A DNA stretch of 53,312 nucleotides from an uncultured Eubacteriales bacterium (GTDB lineage Bacteria; Bacillota; Clostridia; Oscillospirales; Acutalibacteraceae), in contig CAKSSJ010000013.1 in the NCBI GenBank assembly GCA_934488615.1, positions 1 through 53,312 on the forward strand. The letters run 5' to 3'. Under the pieces are notes generated by a model. It made no database searches and was not told the origin of the DNA. It worked only from the letters and a program-made list of their open reading frames with translations. This document shows positions 8,015-16,172 of the stretch, piece after piece. Every line of letters begins with the position of its first letter. Position 1 is the first letter of the stretch. The position numbers and the translations under genes were made by a program.

Positions 8015-9282
8015 TGCTCTTTCCCCTTAACCAGCTCAACGTCAACATTATCCATATGAACCCAGCCCCATGATCTTGACCAGCTTCTTGATGTGCCGTC
8101 GGCATTGAGGACCTCAAAAACAAATGCAGGATAAACATAGTCAAGGTTTTCACTGTTTGCTCTTGAATCTCCGCCCGAAAGAATTATCGTGAGCTTATAA
8201 AGACCCGGCGCCAGATGATGGTCGTTTATCTTGACCTCGACATCGTAATCTCCGACCTCGGTAATATTCGCAAAGGTCTTAGTGAATGCGGTTTCGATCG
8301 GCGTCTCATCGGCATGCCAGATCATCATTCTGAAGCTGAGATCTCCGATATTCGGAACCTTGACCTTTATTCTCAGTCTGAATTCAAGAGGCTCGTCGGC
8401 TTCGTAGATGCTCGTTTCGTTCTGAAGAACGCTGAGCGACATTACCTGAGCCTTTTTCAAATCGAAATCAGGATATCTCGGCAAATCGGTAAAATCATAG
8501 TGGAGCTGTTTTTCAAGGTAAGCCTCACTGTTATAGATCCTGATTCCGCCCTCAACATCGCCGTCATAGATAACCTGTCCTTCCTTGAGCACAACAACAC
8601 GGTCGCAGAGCTGACGGATCGTGTTCATCTGATGGCTTACGAAAAGTATGGTTCTGCCGCTGTCGGCAATGCTTTTCATCTTGTTGATACACTTCTTCTG
8701 AAAGCGGGTATCGCCAACAGCAAGAACCTCATCAACCAAAAGGATGTCAGGCTCAAGATGAGACGCGACCGCAAACGCAAGACGGACAAACATGCCGCTT
8801 GAATATCTCTTTACGGGGGTATCAATGAATTTACCTATCTCGGCAAATTCAACTATATCGTCATATTTACTGTCAATTTCGGCTTTCGTCATGCCGAGAA
8901 TCGCACCGTTCAGATAAATATTTTCACGGCCTGTCAGCTCGGCATTAAAGCCTGTACCGACCTCAAGCATGGAAGAAATTTTTCCGTAAAACTCAATTTT
9001 TCCGTCTGTCGGCTCGGTAATTCTTGAAATTACCTTTAAAAGAGTGGATTTTCCTGCTCCGTTTTTGCCGATAATTCCGATCTTTTCGCCCTGCTTAACG
9101 TCAAAGGAAACTCCGTTAAGCGCCCAGAAATCCTCCTTGGCGTTTGCCTTGACAGGATGAAGAACATTATAAGCCACCTGCTTTAAGCGCCCTATCCTGG
9201 TATCCGCCCTCTTTGTTACATGCTTTATAACGTATTTTTTCTTAATATTTGAAATATGTAATGCAATCGGCTGTTCATTCAT
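8011..9282 (-). CDS. Wzt/TagH-like ABC exporter ATPase with C-terminal glycan-binding domain
   Basis: A 423-residue ATPase for export of undecaprenyl-linked polysaccharide or teichoic acid. Walker A is GKNGAGKST at residues 72-80, the signature is YSSGMFVRLAFA, and Walker B is ILLVDEVLAVGD. After about residue 270 comes a Wzt-C-like beta-sandwich domain, which in O-antigen exporters recognises the end of the glycan. The open frame reaches 9312, but GGGGTG seven bases before the ATG at 9282 fixes the start, 13 bases after the permease stop. The C-terminal domain favours a Wzt-type over a simple TagH role. Confidence 0.9.
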   Translation of the reverse strand: MNEQPIALHISNIKKKYVIKHVTKRADTRIGRLKQVAYNVLHPVKANAKEDFWALNGVSFDVKQGEKIGIIGKNGAGKSTLLKVISRITEPTDGKIEFYGKISSMLEVGTGFNAELTGRENIYLNGAILGMTKAEIDSKYDDIVEFAEIGKFIDTPVKRYSSGMFVRLAFAVASHLEPDILLVDEVLAVGDTRFQKKCINKMKSIADSGRTILFVSHQMNTIRQLCDRVVVLKEGQVIYDGDVEGGIRIYNSEAYLEKQLHYDFTDLPRYPDFDLKKAQVMSLSVLQNETSIYEADEPLEFRLRIKVKVPNIGDLSFRMMIWHADETPIETAFTKTFANITEVGDYDVEVKINDHHLAPGLYKLTIILSGGDSRANSENLDYVYPAFVFEVLNADGTSRSWSRSWGWVHMDNVDVELVKGKEQ

Positions 9283-9295
9283 TTTAATCACCCCG

Positions 9296-10114
9296 TCAGA
9301 CAATATCAACAAAGTTTCTCTCGGTTTTTCTGAACATTATAATTCCGAAAGCCGCAAGCAGCACAAGCCATGCCACCGCAACGAGGAAAGAAAGCCAGTC
9401 GAACTTCATATCGCCGATAACGCACCATTTGAATGCGGATATCATTCCTGTAGCGGGATTGAGCGAATAGATAAGCCTGTACTTTTCGGGGATCGACGTT
9501 ATTGAGTAAGAAACAGGACACACATATTGAAGAATATTAACCGCAAATGGGATTATCTGCGCCATATCACGCCACTTAACGTTAAATGAAGAAAGAAAAA
9601 GTCCTGCAAAAAGTCCGAGAAATGCATTAAGAAGCAGTAACACGGGGAATAAAAGGAACCGAACCGTCGGAAAATAGCCGACAATGAGCATCATTACGAT
9701 AAGAACGACCACGGAAATGAGTGAATCAAACAATGTCGCCATGCAGGCTCCTATCGGCGAAAGAATTCGCGGATAATATACCTTTTTCATCAAAGCGGAA
9801 TTCGTTATAAACGTTGAAGATGTCTGGAGCACATTTGCCTGAAAGGCTGCCCAAGGTATACTTCCTGCATAAACCATTATAAAATACGGCGCATTTCCGT
9901 CCGACGACAGGCCCGCCAATGTTCCGAAAATGAAGGTTGAAACAAACATATTGATTATCGGTGCGATAACAGCCCAGCCGAGGCCGACTCTTGTTTGCTT
10001 ATATCTTACCGTAATATCACGTTTTGCAAGGTTATATGCAAGCTCACGATAATTCCATATATCCTTCCAATACTGGAAATTTTTTCCGTTAGGTTCGATA
10101 ACAGTTTTTCTCAA
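9296..10114 (-). CDS. ABC-2 polysaccharide/teichoic acid export permease (Wzm/TagG-like)
   Basis: A 272-residue membrane protein with a cytoplasmic N-terminus carrying the family segment LAYNLAKRDITVRYKQTRVG and six predicted hydrophobic spans. It is the permease partner of the ATPase encoded directly downstream. Together they would move a lipid-linked polymer across the membrane. It is the first gene of a three-gene minus-strand operon and has a strong promoter (10149-10178). Confidence 0.9.
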   Translation of the reverse strand: MRKTVIEPNGKNFQYWKDIWNYRELAYNLAKRDITVRYKQTRVGLGWAVIAPIINMFVSTFIFGTLAGLSSDGNAPYFIMVYAGSIPWAAFQANVLQTSSTFITNSALMKKVYYPRILSPIGACMATLFDSLISVVVLIVMMLIVGYFPTVRFLLFPVLLLLNAFLGLFAGLFLSSFNVKWRDMAQIIPFAVNILQYVCPVSYSITSIPEKYRLIYSLNPATGMISAFKWCVIGDMKFDWLSFLVAVAWLVLLAAFGIIMFRKTERNFVDIV

Positions 10115-10148
10115 TTCAAAAACCCTCTCATATTTTTATACATTGAAA

Positions 10149-10178
10149 ATTATATCATACAACATATTAAATAGTCAA
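10149..10178 (-). promoter_or_regulatory. Promoter of the exporter operon
   Basis: On the minus strand TTGACT (10173-10178), 18 bases, TATAAT (10149-10154). It is divergent from the gltX promoter. Confidence 0.75.
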
Positions 10179-10190
10179 TACACGAAAAAG

Positions 10191-10236
10191 CCGTACAGTC
10201 AAATAAAAACCCGTGCAAAACCTTGACACTGTACGG
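10191..10236. repeat. Inverted repeat between the divergent wzm and gltX promoters
   Basis: CCGTACAGT (10191-10199) and ACTGTACGG (10228-10236) are exact inverse copies, and the adjoining CAA/TTG also pair. The arms are flanked by A and T tracts. The right arm touches the -35 of the gltX promoter. It could be a two-way terminator insulating the divergent units, or an operator. Confidence 0.7.
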
Positions 10237-10251
10237 TTTTTCTGCGATAAT
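10223..10251 (+). promoter_or_regulatory. Promoter of gltX-glnS
   Basis: TTGACA (10223-10228), 17 bases, GATAAT (10246-10251), with GGGG-type ribosome site and ATG about 40 bases downstream. Confidence 0.65.
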
Positions 10252-10291
10252 GTATTATGTATTTATATAACTGTTAAAAGGGGAACTTGTA

Positions 10292-11953
10292 ATGACAGAT
10301 AACGAAAAACTCGCCGAGCTTTTGTTTCCGAATATAACAAAAACTCCCGAGGACTATGAAAAGATATATCCCGAGAGAGGTCTTTCCGAGGGTGCAAGAG
10401 TTTCAAGATTTGCTCCCAGTCCAACAGGCTTTCTTCACCTCGGCGGACTTTTCGCCGCGATGATCTCAAAGCTCACGACCCGCGCGACCGACGACGGTGT
10501 TTTCTTCCTCAGAATTGAGGATACGGACAAGAAGCGTGAGATTGAGGACGGTGTTTCGGCAATCATAAAGGGGCTTGCCGATTTCGGTGTAACTCCCGAT
10601 GAGGGTGTAATGGGCTTTGAGACGGAGAGCGGAGCATACGGTCCTTATCAGCAGAGCAAGCGCAAGGACGTATATCAGGCTATTGCCAAGTCTCTTGTTC
10701 AGCAGGGCATGGCTTACCCGTGCTTCTGCTCCGAGGAGGAGCTTAACGAGATCCGTGCCGAGCAGGAAAAGGCAGGAACGGACATTCAGGGCTATTTCGG
10801 CGAATGGGCAAGATGCCGCGACCTCACCCTTGAACAGCAGGAGGAGAAAATAAAGGCAGGCTGCCCCTATACGCTGAGACTTCGTTCACCGGGACAGGCT
10901 GATCACAGAATTAAGTTTGACGATATGATCAAGGGCAAAATTGAAATGCCCGAGAATATACAGGATGTTGTTCTTCTCAAAACAGACGGAATTCCGACAT
11001 ATCATTTCGCGCATGCAGTCGATGACCATTTCATGAGAACAACTCATGTTGTCAGAGGCGATGAGTGGATCTCCTCCGTGCCGCTTCACATTCAGCTTTT
11101 CAAGGCATGCGGCTTTAAGGTGCCTAAGTACGCTCATATTTCCCCTATCATGAAGGAGGACAACGGCGGTAAGCGAAAGCTTTCAAAGCGTAAGGATCCC
11201 GAGGCTTCCGTTTCGTTCTATTCCGAGAGCGGATATCCGAAGGAGAGCGTTATCGAGTATCTTCTGACTATTGCCAACTCAAACTTTGAGGATTGGCGCA
11301 AGGCTAACAAGACTGCGCCGCAGAGCGCTTTCCCGTTCAATCTTAAAAAGATGAGCGCAAGCGGAGCGCTGTTCGACCTTAACAAGCTCAATGACGTCAG
11401 CAAGAATGTTATTTCACTCATGACCGCCGACGAGGTCTGCGATAAGGCGACGGCATGGGCAAAGGATAATGATACAGAGCTTTATGCGCTTCTCAGCGGC
11501 AATGCCGAGTTTGCAAAGGGCATTTTCTCAATCGACAGAGGAACGGCAAAGCCCCGTAAGGATATCGCAAAGTGGGATGAGGTAAAGGATTATATTTCAT
11601 ATTTCTACGACGAGCTTTACACTCCCGATTACACGCTTCCCGAGAATATAAGCAACGAGGATGCTGTGGCTATCCTCGAAAAATACATTGAAGTTTTTGA
11701 CGCATCGGACGATAAGGACACCTGGTTTGCAAAAATCAAGGAGCTTTGCGAGCCGCTCGGCTACACTCCGAACGTCAAGGAATACAAAAAGAACCCCGAC
11801 GCATTCAAGGGTCATGTCGGCGACGTTTCGACGGTTATCAGAATTGCGATAACCTCTCGCCGCAACACGCCCGACCTTCACTCCATCATAGTTCTTTTGG
11901 GCGGAGAGAAAGTCAAGGCAAGGCTCAGTAACGCGATCATGTCATACAAATAA
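10292..11953 (+). CDS. gltX: Glutamate--tRNA ligase
   Basis: A 553-residue class I aminoacyl-tRNA synthetase that charges tRNA-Glu. It has an N-terminal extension of about 37 residues before RFAPSPTGFLHLGG, where FLHLGG (47-52) is the HIGH-type site, and KRKLSKRKDP is the KMSKS-type loop. It is longer than the usual bacterial GluRS (about 480-500 residues) and belongs to the long form seen in several Clostridia. It is followed after 12 bases by glnS. Because a dedicated GlnRS is present, this enzyme need not misacylate tRNA-Gln. Confidence 0.93.
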   Translation: MTDNEKLAELLFPNITKTPEDYEKIYPERGLSEGARVSRFAPSPTGFLHLGGLFAAMISKLTTRATDDGVFFLRIEDTDKKREIEDGVSAIIKGLADFGVTPDEGVMGFETESGAYGPYQQSKRKDVYQAIAKSLVQQGMAYPCFCSEEELNEIRAEQEKAGTDIQGYFGEWARCRDLTLEQQEEKIKAGCPYTLRLRSPGQADHRIKFDDMIKGKIEMPENIQDVVLLKTDGIPTYHFAHAVDDHFMRTTHVVRGDEWISSVPLHIQLFKACGFKVPKYAHISPIMKEDNGGKRKLSKRKDPEASVSFYSESGYPKESVIEYLLTIANSNFEDWRKANKTAPQSAFPFNLKKMSASGALFDLNKLNDVSKNVISLMTADEVCDKATAWAKDNDTELYALLSGNAEFAKGIFSIDRGTAKPRKDIAKWDEVKDYISYFYDELYTPDYTLPENISNEDAVAILEKYIEVFDASDDKDTWFAKIKELCEPLGYTPNVKEYKKNPDAFKGHVGDVSTVIRIAITSRRNTPDLHSIIVLLGGEKVKARLSNAIMSYK

Positions 11954-11965
11954 TCGGAGGTCACC

Positions 11966-13618
11966 ATGGAAGAAAAGAAAATTTCATCAAATTTTATACA
12001 TGATTTTATCGACGAGGATCTTGCAAGCGGTGTTAAATCCCGCGTTCAGACAAGATTTCCGCCCGAGCCGAACGGATATCTCCACATCGGTCACGCAAAG
12101 GCTCTTTGCATAGACTTCAGTACGGCGGAAAAATACAACGGAATCTGCAATCTTCGTTTTGATGACACAAACCCCTCCCGTGAGGACGTTGAATATATCG
12201 ACGCGATCAAGGAGGATATCAAGTGGCTCGGTTTCCACTGGGAGAACGTGTTCTTTGCTTCGAGCTATTTTGATTTTGTTTATGATTGCGCGATCAAGCT
12301 TATCAAGGACGGCAAGGCTTACGTTGACGACCTCAGCGCAGACGAGATCAGAGAGTACAGAGGCACCCTCACCGAGCCCGGCAAGGAAAGCCCCTACCGC
12401 AACAGAAGCGTTGAGGAAAATCTCGACCTCTTTAAGCGCATGACGGACGGCGAATTCGGCAACGGAGAAAAGGTTCTCAGAGCCAAAATCGACATGTCCT
12501 CGCCAAACCTTAATATGCGTGATCCGGTTATCTACAGAATTTCTCACGTTTCGCATCATCAGACAGGCGACAAGTGGTGCGTTTATCCGATGTATGACTT
12601 CGCTCACCCGCTTTCGGATGCCAAGGAGGGCGTAACGTTCTCTCTCTGCTCGCTCGAGTTTGAAAATCACAGACCGCTTTACAACTGGGTCGTTGAGCAG
12701 ATCGGCTTTGACGAGCCGCCGAGACAGATCGAGTTTGCCCGTTTGAACATCAACTACTGCGTTACCAGCAAGAGAAAGCTTCTCGAAATGGTAAACAAGG
12801 GTATTGTTTCAGGCTGGGACGACCCGAGAATGATTACTCTCTGCGGTATGAGGAGACGCGGCTACAGCGCCGCCGCAGTCAGAGATTTTATTGACAGAGT
12901 AGGTGTTTCCAAGGCGGACAGCATGGTTGACTACGGCTTGCTCGAGGCATGTGTAAGAGATGATCTCAACGCAAAGGCTCCGCGTGCAATGGCTGTTCTC
13001 CGTCCGCTCAAGGTTGTTATCGACAACTACCCCGAGGGACAGAGCGAGGAATTTGAGGTTGAGCTTCATCCCGAGCATCCCGAGTTCGGCACAAGGAAGG
13101 TCACCTTCTCCCGTGAGCTTTATGTTGAGCAGGATGACTTTATGGCTGAGCCCGTCAAGAAATATTTCAGACTTTTCCCGGGCAACGAGGTTCGCTTTAA
13201 GAGCGCATATTTTGTCAAGTGCAACAGCTATGACACAGACGAAAACGGCAATGTTACCTGCCTGCACTGCACCTATGACCCCGAGAGCCGCGGCGGAAAT
13301 TCTCCCGACGGACGCAAGGTCAAGGGCACTATCCACTGGGTCAATGCTAACGACTGCAAGCAGTGCGAGGTTCGCCTTTATGACAGACTTTTCAGCGCCG
13401 AGGAGCCCGGTAAGAACGGCGACTATTTTGACGATCTCAATCCCAACTCGCTTGAGGTTATTGATAATTGTCTGCTTGAGGGCGGATTTGAAAACGCTAA
13501 GCCGGGCGATACCTTCCAGTTCATGAGAAACGGATATTTCTGCGTTGATAAGGACAGCACGGAGGACAAGCTTGTGTTTAACCGCACCGTTGCTCTCAAC
13601 TCATCCTGGGGCAAATAA
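11966..13618 (+). CDS. glnS: Glutamine--tRNA ligase
   Basis: A 550-residue class I synthetase that charges tRNA-Gln directly. The catalytic site PPEPNGYLHIGHAK has HIGH at residues 40-43, the KMSKS-type loop is VTSKRKL, and the C-terminal anticodon-binding beta-barrels carry VHWVNA-like (IHWVNANDCK) sequence typical of GlnRS. The ribosome site is CGGAGG. It is co-transcribed with gltX. Most Firmicutes make Gln-tRNA by the GatCAB route; a GlnRS in Clostridia is generally regarded as laterally acquired. Confidence 0.95.
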   Translation: MEEKKISSNFIHDFIDEDLASGVKSRVQTRFPPEPNGYLHIGHAKALCIDFSTAEKYNGICNLRFDDTNPSREDVEYIDAIKEDIKWLGFHWENVFFASSYFDFVYDCAIKLIKDGKAYVDDLSADEIREYRGTLTEPGKESPYRNRSVEENLDLFKRMTDGEFGNGEKVLRAKIDMSSPNLNMRDPVIYRISHVSHHQTGDKWCVYPMYDFAHPLSDAKEGVTFSLCSLEFENHRPLYNWVVEQIGFDEPPRQIEFARLNINYCVTSKRKLLEMVNKGIVSGWDDPRMITLCGMRRRGYSAAAVRDFIDRVGVSKADSMVDYGLLEACVRDDLNAKAPRAMAVLRPLKVVIDNYPEGQSEEFEVELHPEHPEFGTRKVTFSRELYVEQDDFMAEPVKKYFRLFPGNEVRFKSAYFVKCNSYDTDENGNVTCLHCTYDPESRGGNSPDGRKVKGTIHWVNANDCKQCEVRLYDRLFSAEEPGKNGDYFDDLNPNSLEVIDNCLLEGGFENAKPGDTFQFMRNGYFCVDKDSTEDKLVFNRTVALNSSWGK

Positions 13619-13632
13619 AGGAGCTGAAAACG

Positions 13633-14316
13633 ATGAAGATATTTAACAGAATCGTAGTCATTCTCACAGCGCTTGCGATTTTTCCCGTAATGTATTTTAT
13701 GAATCTTGTCAGAGCGGTTGTATCAATATCCGAGAATTCATCGCTCTATACGATTCTCTCCAAGCTTGCTGAAGAAATGACGAGCAATGCAATGGAAATC
13801 ACCATCTCAATCAAGGAGATTGTAAAGTACATTCGTGACGGAAGCTTTTCCATCGGCGGAATGAAATTTGACCTTTCAAAGATACCTGCCGAGCTTCTTG
13901 CGGGCAAAAATTGGGCGATTGCAGCCGGAGTGCTGATTGCCGTTGCACTGCTTATTGCTATTGTTATTATCGGCTGTGCAATTTTCACCAATGCATTCAA
14001 GACCATCTCCGCGCTCGGTGCAGGCGGCGCAGTCTGCTGCTTTGCCGCACTCAGATGCTTCGTCAGATTTGCCGCACCGTATAGGAGCGGTTCGATTGAT
14101 ATCGGCGAGCTTCTTGCCAATGCCTTTGTCGGCGAGAGCAATAATTTGCTCGGCTCAATAGGTACGTCGATTCTCAAGGGTGCAATCTCGGTCGATTCAT
14201 TTACACTCGGCAACGCAGTTACGTTAAGTCTTATCTTCTTTATCGGAGTCGCTCTTTGGGAGCTCGCATATGTTGTAACGCTTCCGGAAAAGAAATCGGT
14301 AAAAGTAAAGAAATAA
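13633..14316 (+). CDS. Hypothetical membrane protein
   Basis: A 227-residue protein that I do not recognise. It has an N-terminal hydrophobic segment (residues 5-28), a mostly polar stretch, then three more hydrophobic segments near 95-120, 127-140 and 195-215, and ends in a basic tail (KKSVKVKK). An AAAGGAG ribosome site lies ten bases before the ATG. It starts 14 bases after glnS and ends before an intrinsic terminator, so it is probably the third gene of the gltX operon, without an evident functional link. Confidence 0.75.
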   Translation: MKIFNRIVVILTALAIFPVMYFMNLVRAVVSISENSSLYTILSKLAEEMTSNAMEITISIKEIVKYIRDGSFSIGGMKFDLSKIPAELLAGKNWAIAAGVLIAVALLIAIVIIGCAIFTNAFKTISALGAGGAVCCFAALRCFVRFAAPYRSGSIDIGELLANAFVGESNNLLGSIGTSILKGAISVDSFTLGNAVTLSLIFFIGVALWELAYVVTLPEKKSVKVKK

Positions 14317-14330
14317 ATTGAATAAATTAC

Positions 14331-14384
14331 AAAGCCGTCCGGCCTGAAATGTCAGCTGCATTTTATGTTCCGGCGGTTTTATTT
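14331..14384 (+). terminator. Intrinsic terminator of the gltX operon
   Basis: AAAGCCGTCCGG (14331-14342) pairs with CCGGCGGTTTT (14370-14380) with one bulged T, and a T-rich tail follows. The rest of the 404-base gap to 14721 holds the hydrogenase promoter and Rex box, with nothing else apparent in 14385-14570. Confidence 0.75.
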
Positions 14385-14571
14385 TATGTCCCAAAATAAG
14401 CCGTAAGCCCTATTATAGATAAAAAAGTATTAGATAAAGATGTATTCAATAAATGAGTTATTTATTATATTATTTTCCTGCTAAGATGAAAGTTGCAATA
14501 AAAACAGTACCCGAAATTTAAAAAATTGTCGATTTTGAGCCATTTTGGCAGAATTTAATTCGATAAACGTG

Positions 14572-14600
14572 TTTACTATTTATTTTTTATGTGATATAAT
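14572..14600 (+). promoter_or_regulatory. Promoter of the hydrogenase operon
   Basis: TTTACT (14572-14577), 17 bases, TATAAT (14595-14600). A second TATAAT at 14611-14616 lacks a convincing -35. The start would fall near 14607, about 32 bases before the Rex-like palindrome. Confidence 0.7.
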
Positions 14601-14638
14601 ATATCAGCATTATAATGTTGTATTGTGGGCTTTCGGAG

Positions 14639-14654
14639 TGTTAATATTTTAACA
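14639..14654. promoter_or_regulatory. Rex operator (redox-sensing repressor site)
   Basis: TGTTAATATTTTAACA matches the Rex consensus TTGTTAA-N4-TTAACAA at all 12 inner conserved positions. Rex binds when NADH/NAD+ is low and releases at high NADH. The site lies between the promoter and hndA, so bound Rex would block transcript elongation or a second promoter. This fits an NADH-consuming hydrogenase; regulation is inferred from the motif. Confidence 0.8.
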
Positions 14655-14720
14655 GACTGTTTATATTCCGTTTCAACCGTCCGCATACGGCTAAACTGTT
14701 GTAAAGGAGGAACAACTTAA

Positions 14721-15218
14721 ATGCTCAAGAAAATCAGCAAAATCCCGTTCAAAGGAACACCTGAGCAGGAGGCACAGCTTAAAGCAGTAATTGAGGAGTG
14801 CAAGGACAACAAGAGCTTGCTCATGCACGTTATGCAGCAGGCACAGGCCATATACGGATATCTTCCGTTTGAAGTGCAGGCCATGATTGCCGACGGTATG
14901 AATGTACCGCTCGAGAAGGTTTACGGAGTATCCACTTTCTACGCTCAGTTTGCTCTTTCCCCGAAGGGAGAGTACAACATCTCTGTTTGCCTCGGTACGG
15001 CTTGCTATGTTAAAGGCTCGCAGGAGCTTCTTGACAAAATATGCGAGGAGCTTGGAATCGGAGCAGGCGAATGCTCGGATGACGGAATGTTCTCTGTTGA
15101 GGCTTGCCGTTGCATCGGCGCATGCGGTCTTGCCCCCGTTCTTACCGTTAACGATGAGGTTTACGGTAAGCTTGTAGCAGATGATGTACCCGGCATTCTT
15201 GCCAAATACAGAGCATAA
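14721..15218 (+). CDS. hndA: NADH-dependent [FeFe]-hydrogenase subunit, NuoE-like (HndA/HydC)
   Basis: A 165-residue thioredoxin-fold [2Fe-2S] subunit of the NuoE family. Cluster ligands are C90 and C95 (CLGTAC) and C131 and C135 (CIGAC). The N-terminal helical part carries YGYLPFEVQ. In the complex it passes electrons between the flavoprotein subunit and the hydrogenase. It has a strong AAAGGAGG ribosome site and is the first gene of the Rex-preceded operon. The gene order of the operon matches HndABCD apart from one inserted ATPase-like gene. Confidence 0.92.
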   Translation: MLKKISKIPFKGTPEQEAQLKAVIEECKDNKSLLMHVMQQAQAIYGYLPFEVQAMIADGMNVPLEKVYGVSTFYAQFALSPKGEYNISVCLGTACYVKGSQELLDKICEELGIGAGECSDDGMFSVEACRCIGACGLAPVLTVNDEVYGKLVADDVPGILAKYRA

Positions 15219-15233
15219 TTACGGAGATTAGTC

Positions 15234-15785
15234 ATGCGTGAGTTGTCATTGAATGTTCTCGATATCGCGCAGAATTCCATTTCTGCCAACGCTTCGTTAA
15301 TTGAGATCGAGATTATCGGGGACACAAAGAAAAACGAGCTGCTGATAGGAATTTACGACAACGGCAAGGGAATGACCCCTGAGCAGGTTCAGAATGTTCA
15401 GGACCCGTTCTTCACGACAAGAACAACAAGAAAGGTCGGTATGGGTATTCCCCTTTTCAAGCTGGCGGCTGAGCAGACAGGCGGAAGCCTCTGCATCGAG
15501 TCCGAGGTCGGCGTCGGAACTAAGGTCAAGGCGCTTTTTAAGACCGACAGCATTGATTATACGCCGCTCGGCGATATTGATTCCACGATTATCATGCTCA
15601 TCACCATGAACACAGACCGTAATTTTATCTATCGACTGAAGGTCGATGAAAAAGAATTCACTCTTTCCACTGCCGAGCTTAAAGGAATACTCGGCGACGT
15701 ACCGCTTAATGAGCCGTCGGTTACTCAGTGGATTAAAGAGTACCTGCATGAACAAACACAAACTATCCGTGGAGGTGTACTGTAA
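15234..15785 (+). CDS. HATPase-domain protein of the hydrogenase operon
   Basis: A 183-residue GHKL ATP-binding protein without a sensor or phosphorylatable histidine domain. The N-box is LDIAQNSISA near residue 10, G1 is YDNGKGM near 42, then FFTTRTTRKVGMGIPL and GGSL, covering the ATP lid and G2. Residues 115-183 form a tail of unknown role. It sits between hndA and hndB and its stop codon directly abuts the next ATG, so it is translated with the complex. Similar genes occur in hydrogenase operons of other Clostridia. It could be an anti-sigma-like kinase, a chaperone or a regulator; the function is not known to me. Confidence 0.85.
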   Translation: MRELSLNVLDIAQNSISANASLIEIEIIGDTKKNELLIGIYDNGKGMTPEQVQNVQDPFFTTRTTRKVGMGIPLFKLAAEQTGGSLCIESEVGVGTKVKALFKTDSIDYTPLGDIDSTIIMLITMNTDRNFIYRLKVDEKEFTLSTAELKGILGDVPLNEPSVTQWIKEYLHEQTQTIRGGVL

Positions 15786-16160
15786 ATGAAATCACTTGAA
15801 GAGTTGCTTGCCATCCGTGATAAGGCTAAGGCAGCAATGACAGACCGTGAGGGTACAGGCGACGGAATCCGTGTCGTAGTCGGCATGGCAACCTGCGGAA
15901 TCGCAGCAGGCGCACGTCCCGTTCTCAACGCTTTCGTTGACGAGGTCGCAAAAAGAAATCTTAAAAACGTTACGGTAGCTCAGACAGGCTGCATCGGTAT
16001 GTGCCAGTATGAGCCGATCGTTGAGGTTTTTGAACCCGGCAAGGATAAGGTAACTTATGTTCAGGTAAGCCCCGAGAAGGTTGCCGAAATCGTTGCTTCC
16101 CATATTGTAAACGGCAACCCGGTTGTTGAATACACCGTTGGCGCTGTTGTAAAAGATTAA
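15786..16160 (+). CDS. hndB: [2Fe-2S] ferredoxin-like hydrogenase subunit (HndB-like)
   Basis: A 124-residue thioredoxin-like [2Fe-2S] protein. After a helical N-terminus (residues 1-25) come MATCGIAAGA and TGCIGMCQYEP, giving four spaced cysteines for one cluster. It matches HndB of NADP(H)/NAD(H)-dependent [FeFe]-hydrogenases. A GGAGG ribosome site lies in the end of the preceding gene. It probably relays electrons within the complex. Confidence 0.9.
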   Translation: MKSLEELLAIRDKAKAAMTDREGTGDGIRVVVGMATCGIAAGARPVLNAFVDEVAKRNLKNVTVAQTGCIGMCQYEPIVEVFEPGKDKVTYVQVSPEKVAEIVASHIVNGNPVVEYTVGAVVKD

Positions 16161-16172
16161 GGAGGAAAAACA

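Noticed and set aside
7100..8059. A 319-codon frame on the + strand
   Set aside because: It lies opposite the pyruvyl-transferase gene, which has recognised motifs and operon overlap. The + frame reads as composition shadow of the same bases.
14639..14654. The palindrome as a simple terminator
   Set aside because: It is A+T rich, lacks a T run after it, and matches the Rex consensus at all conserved inner positions.
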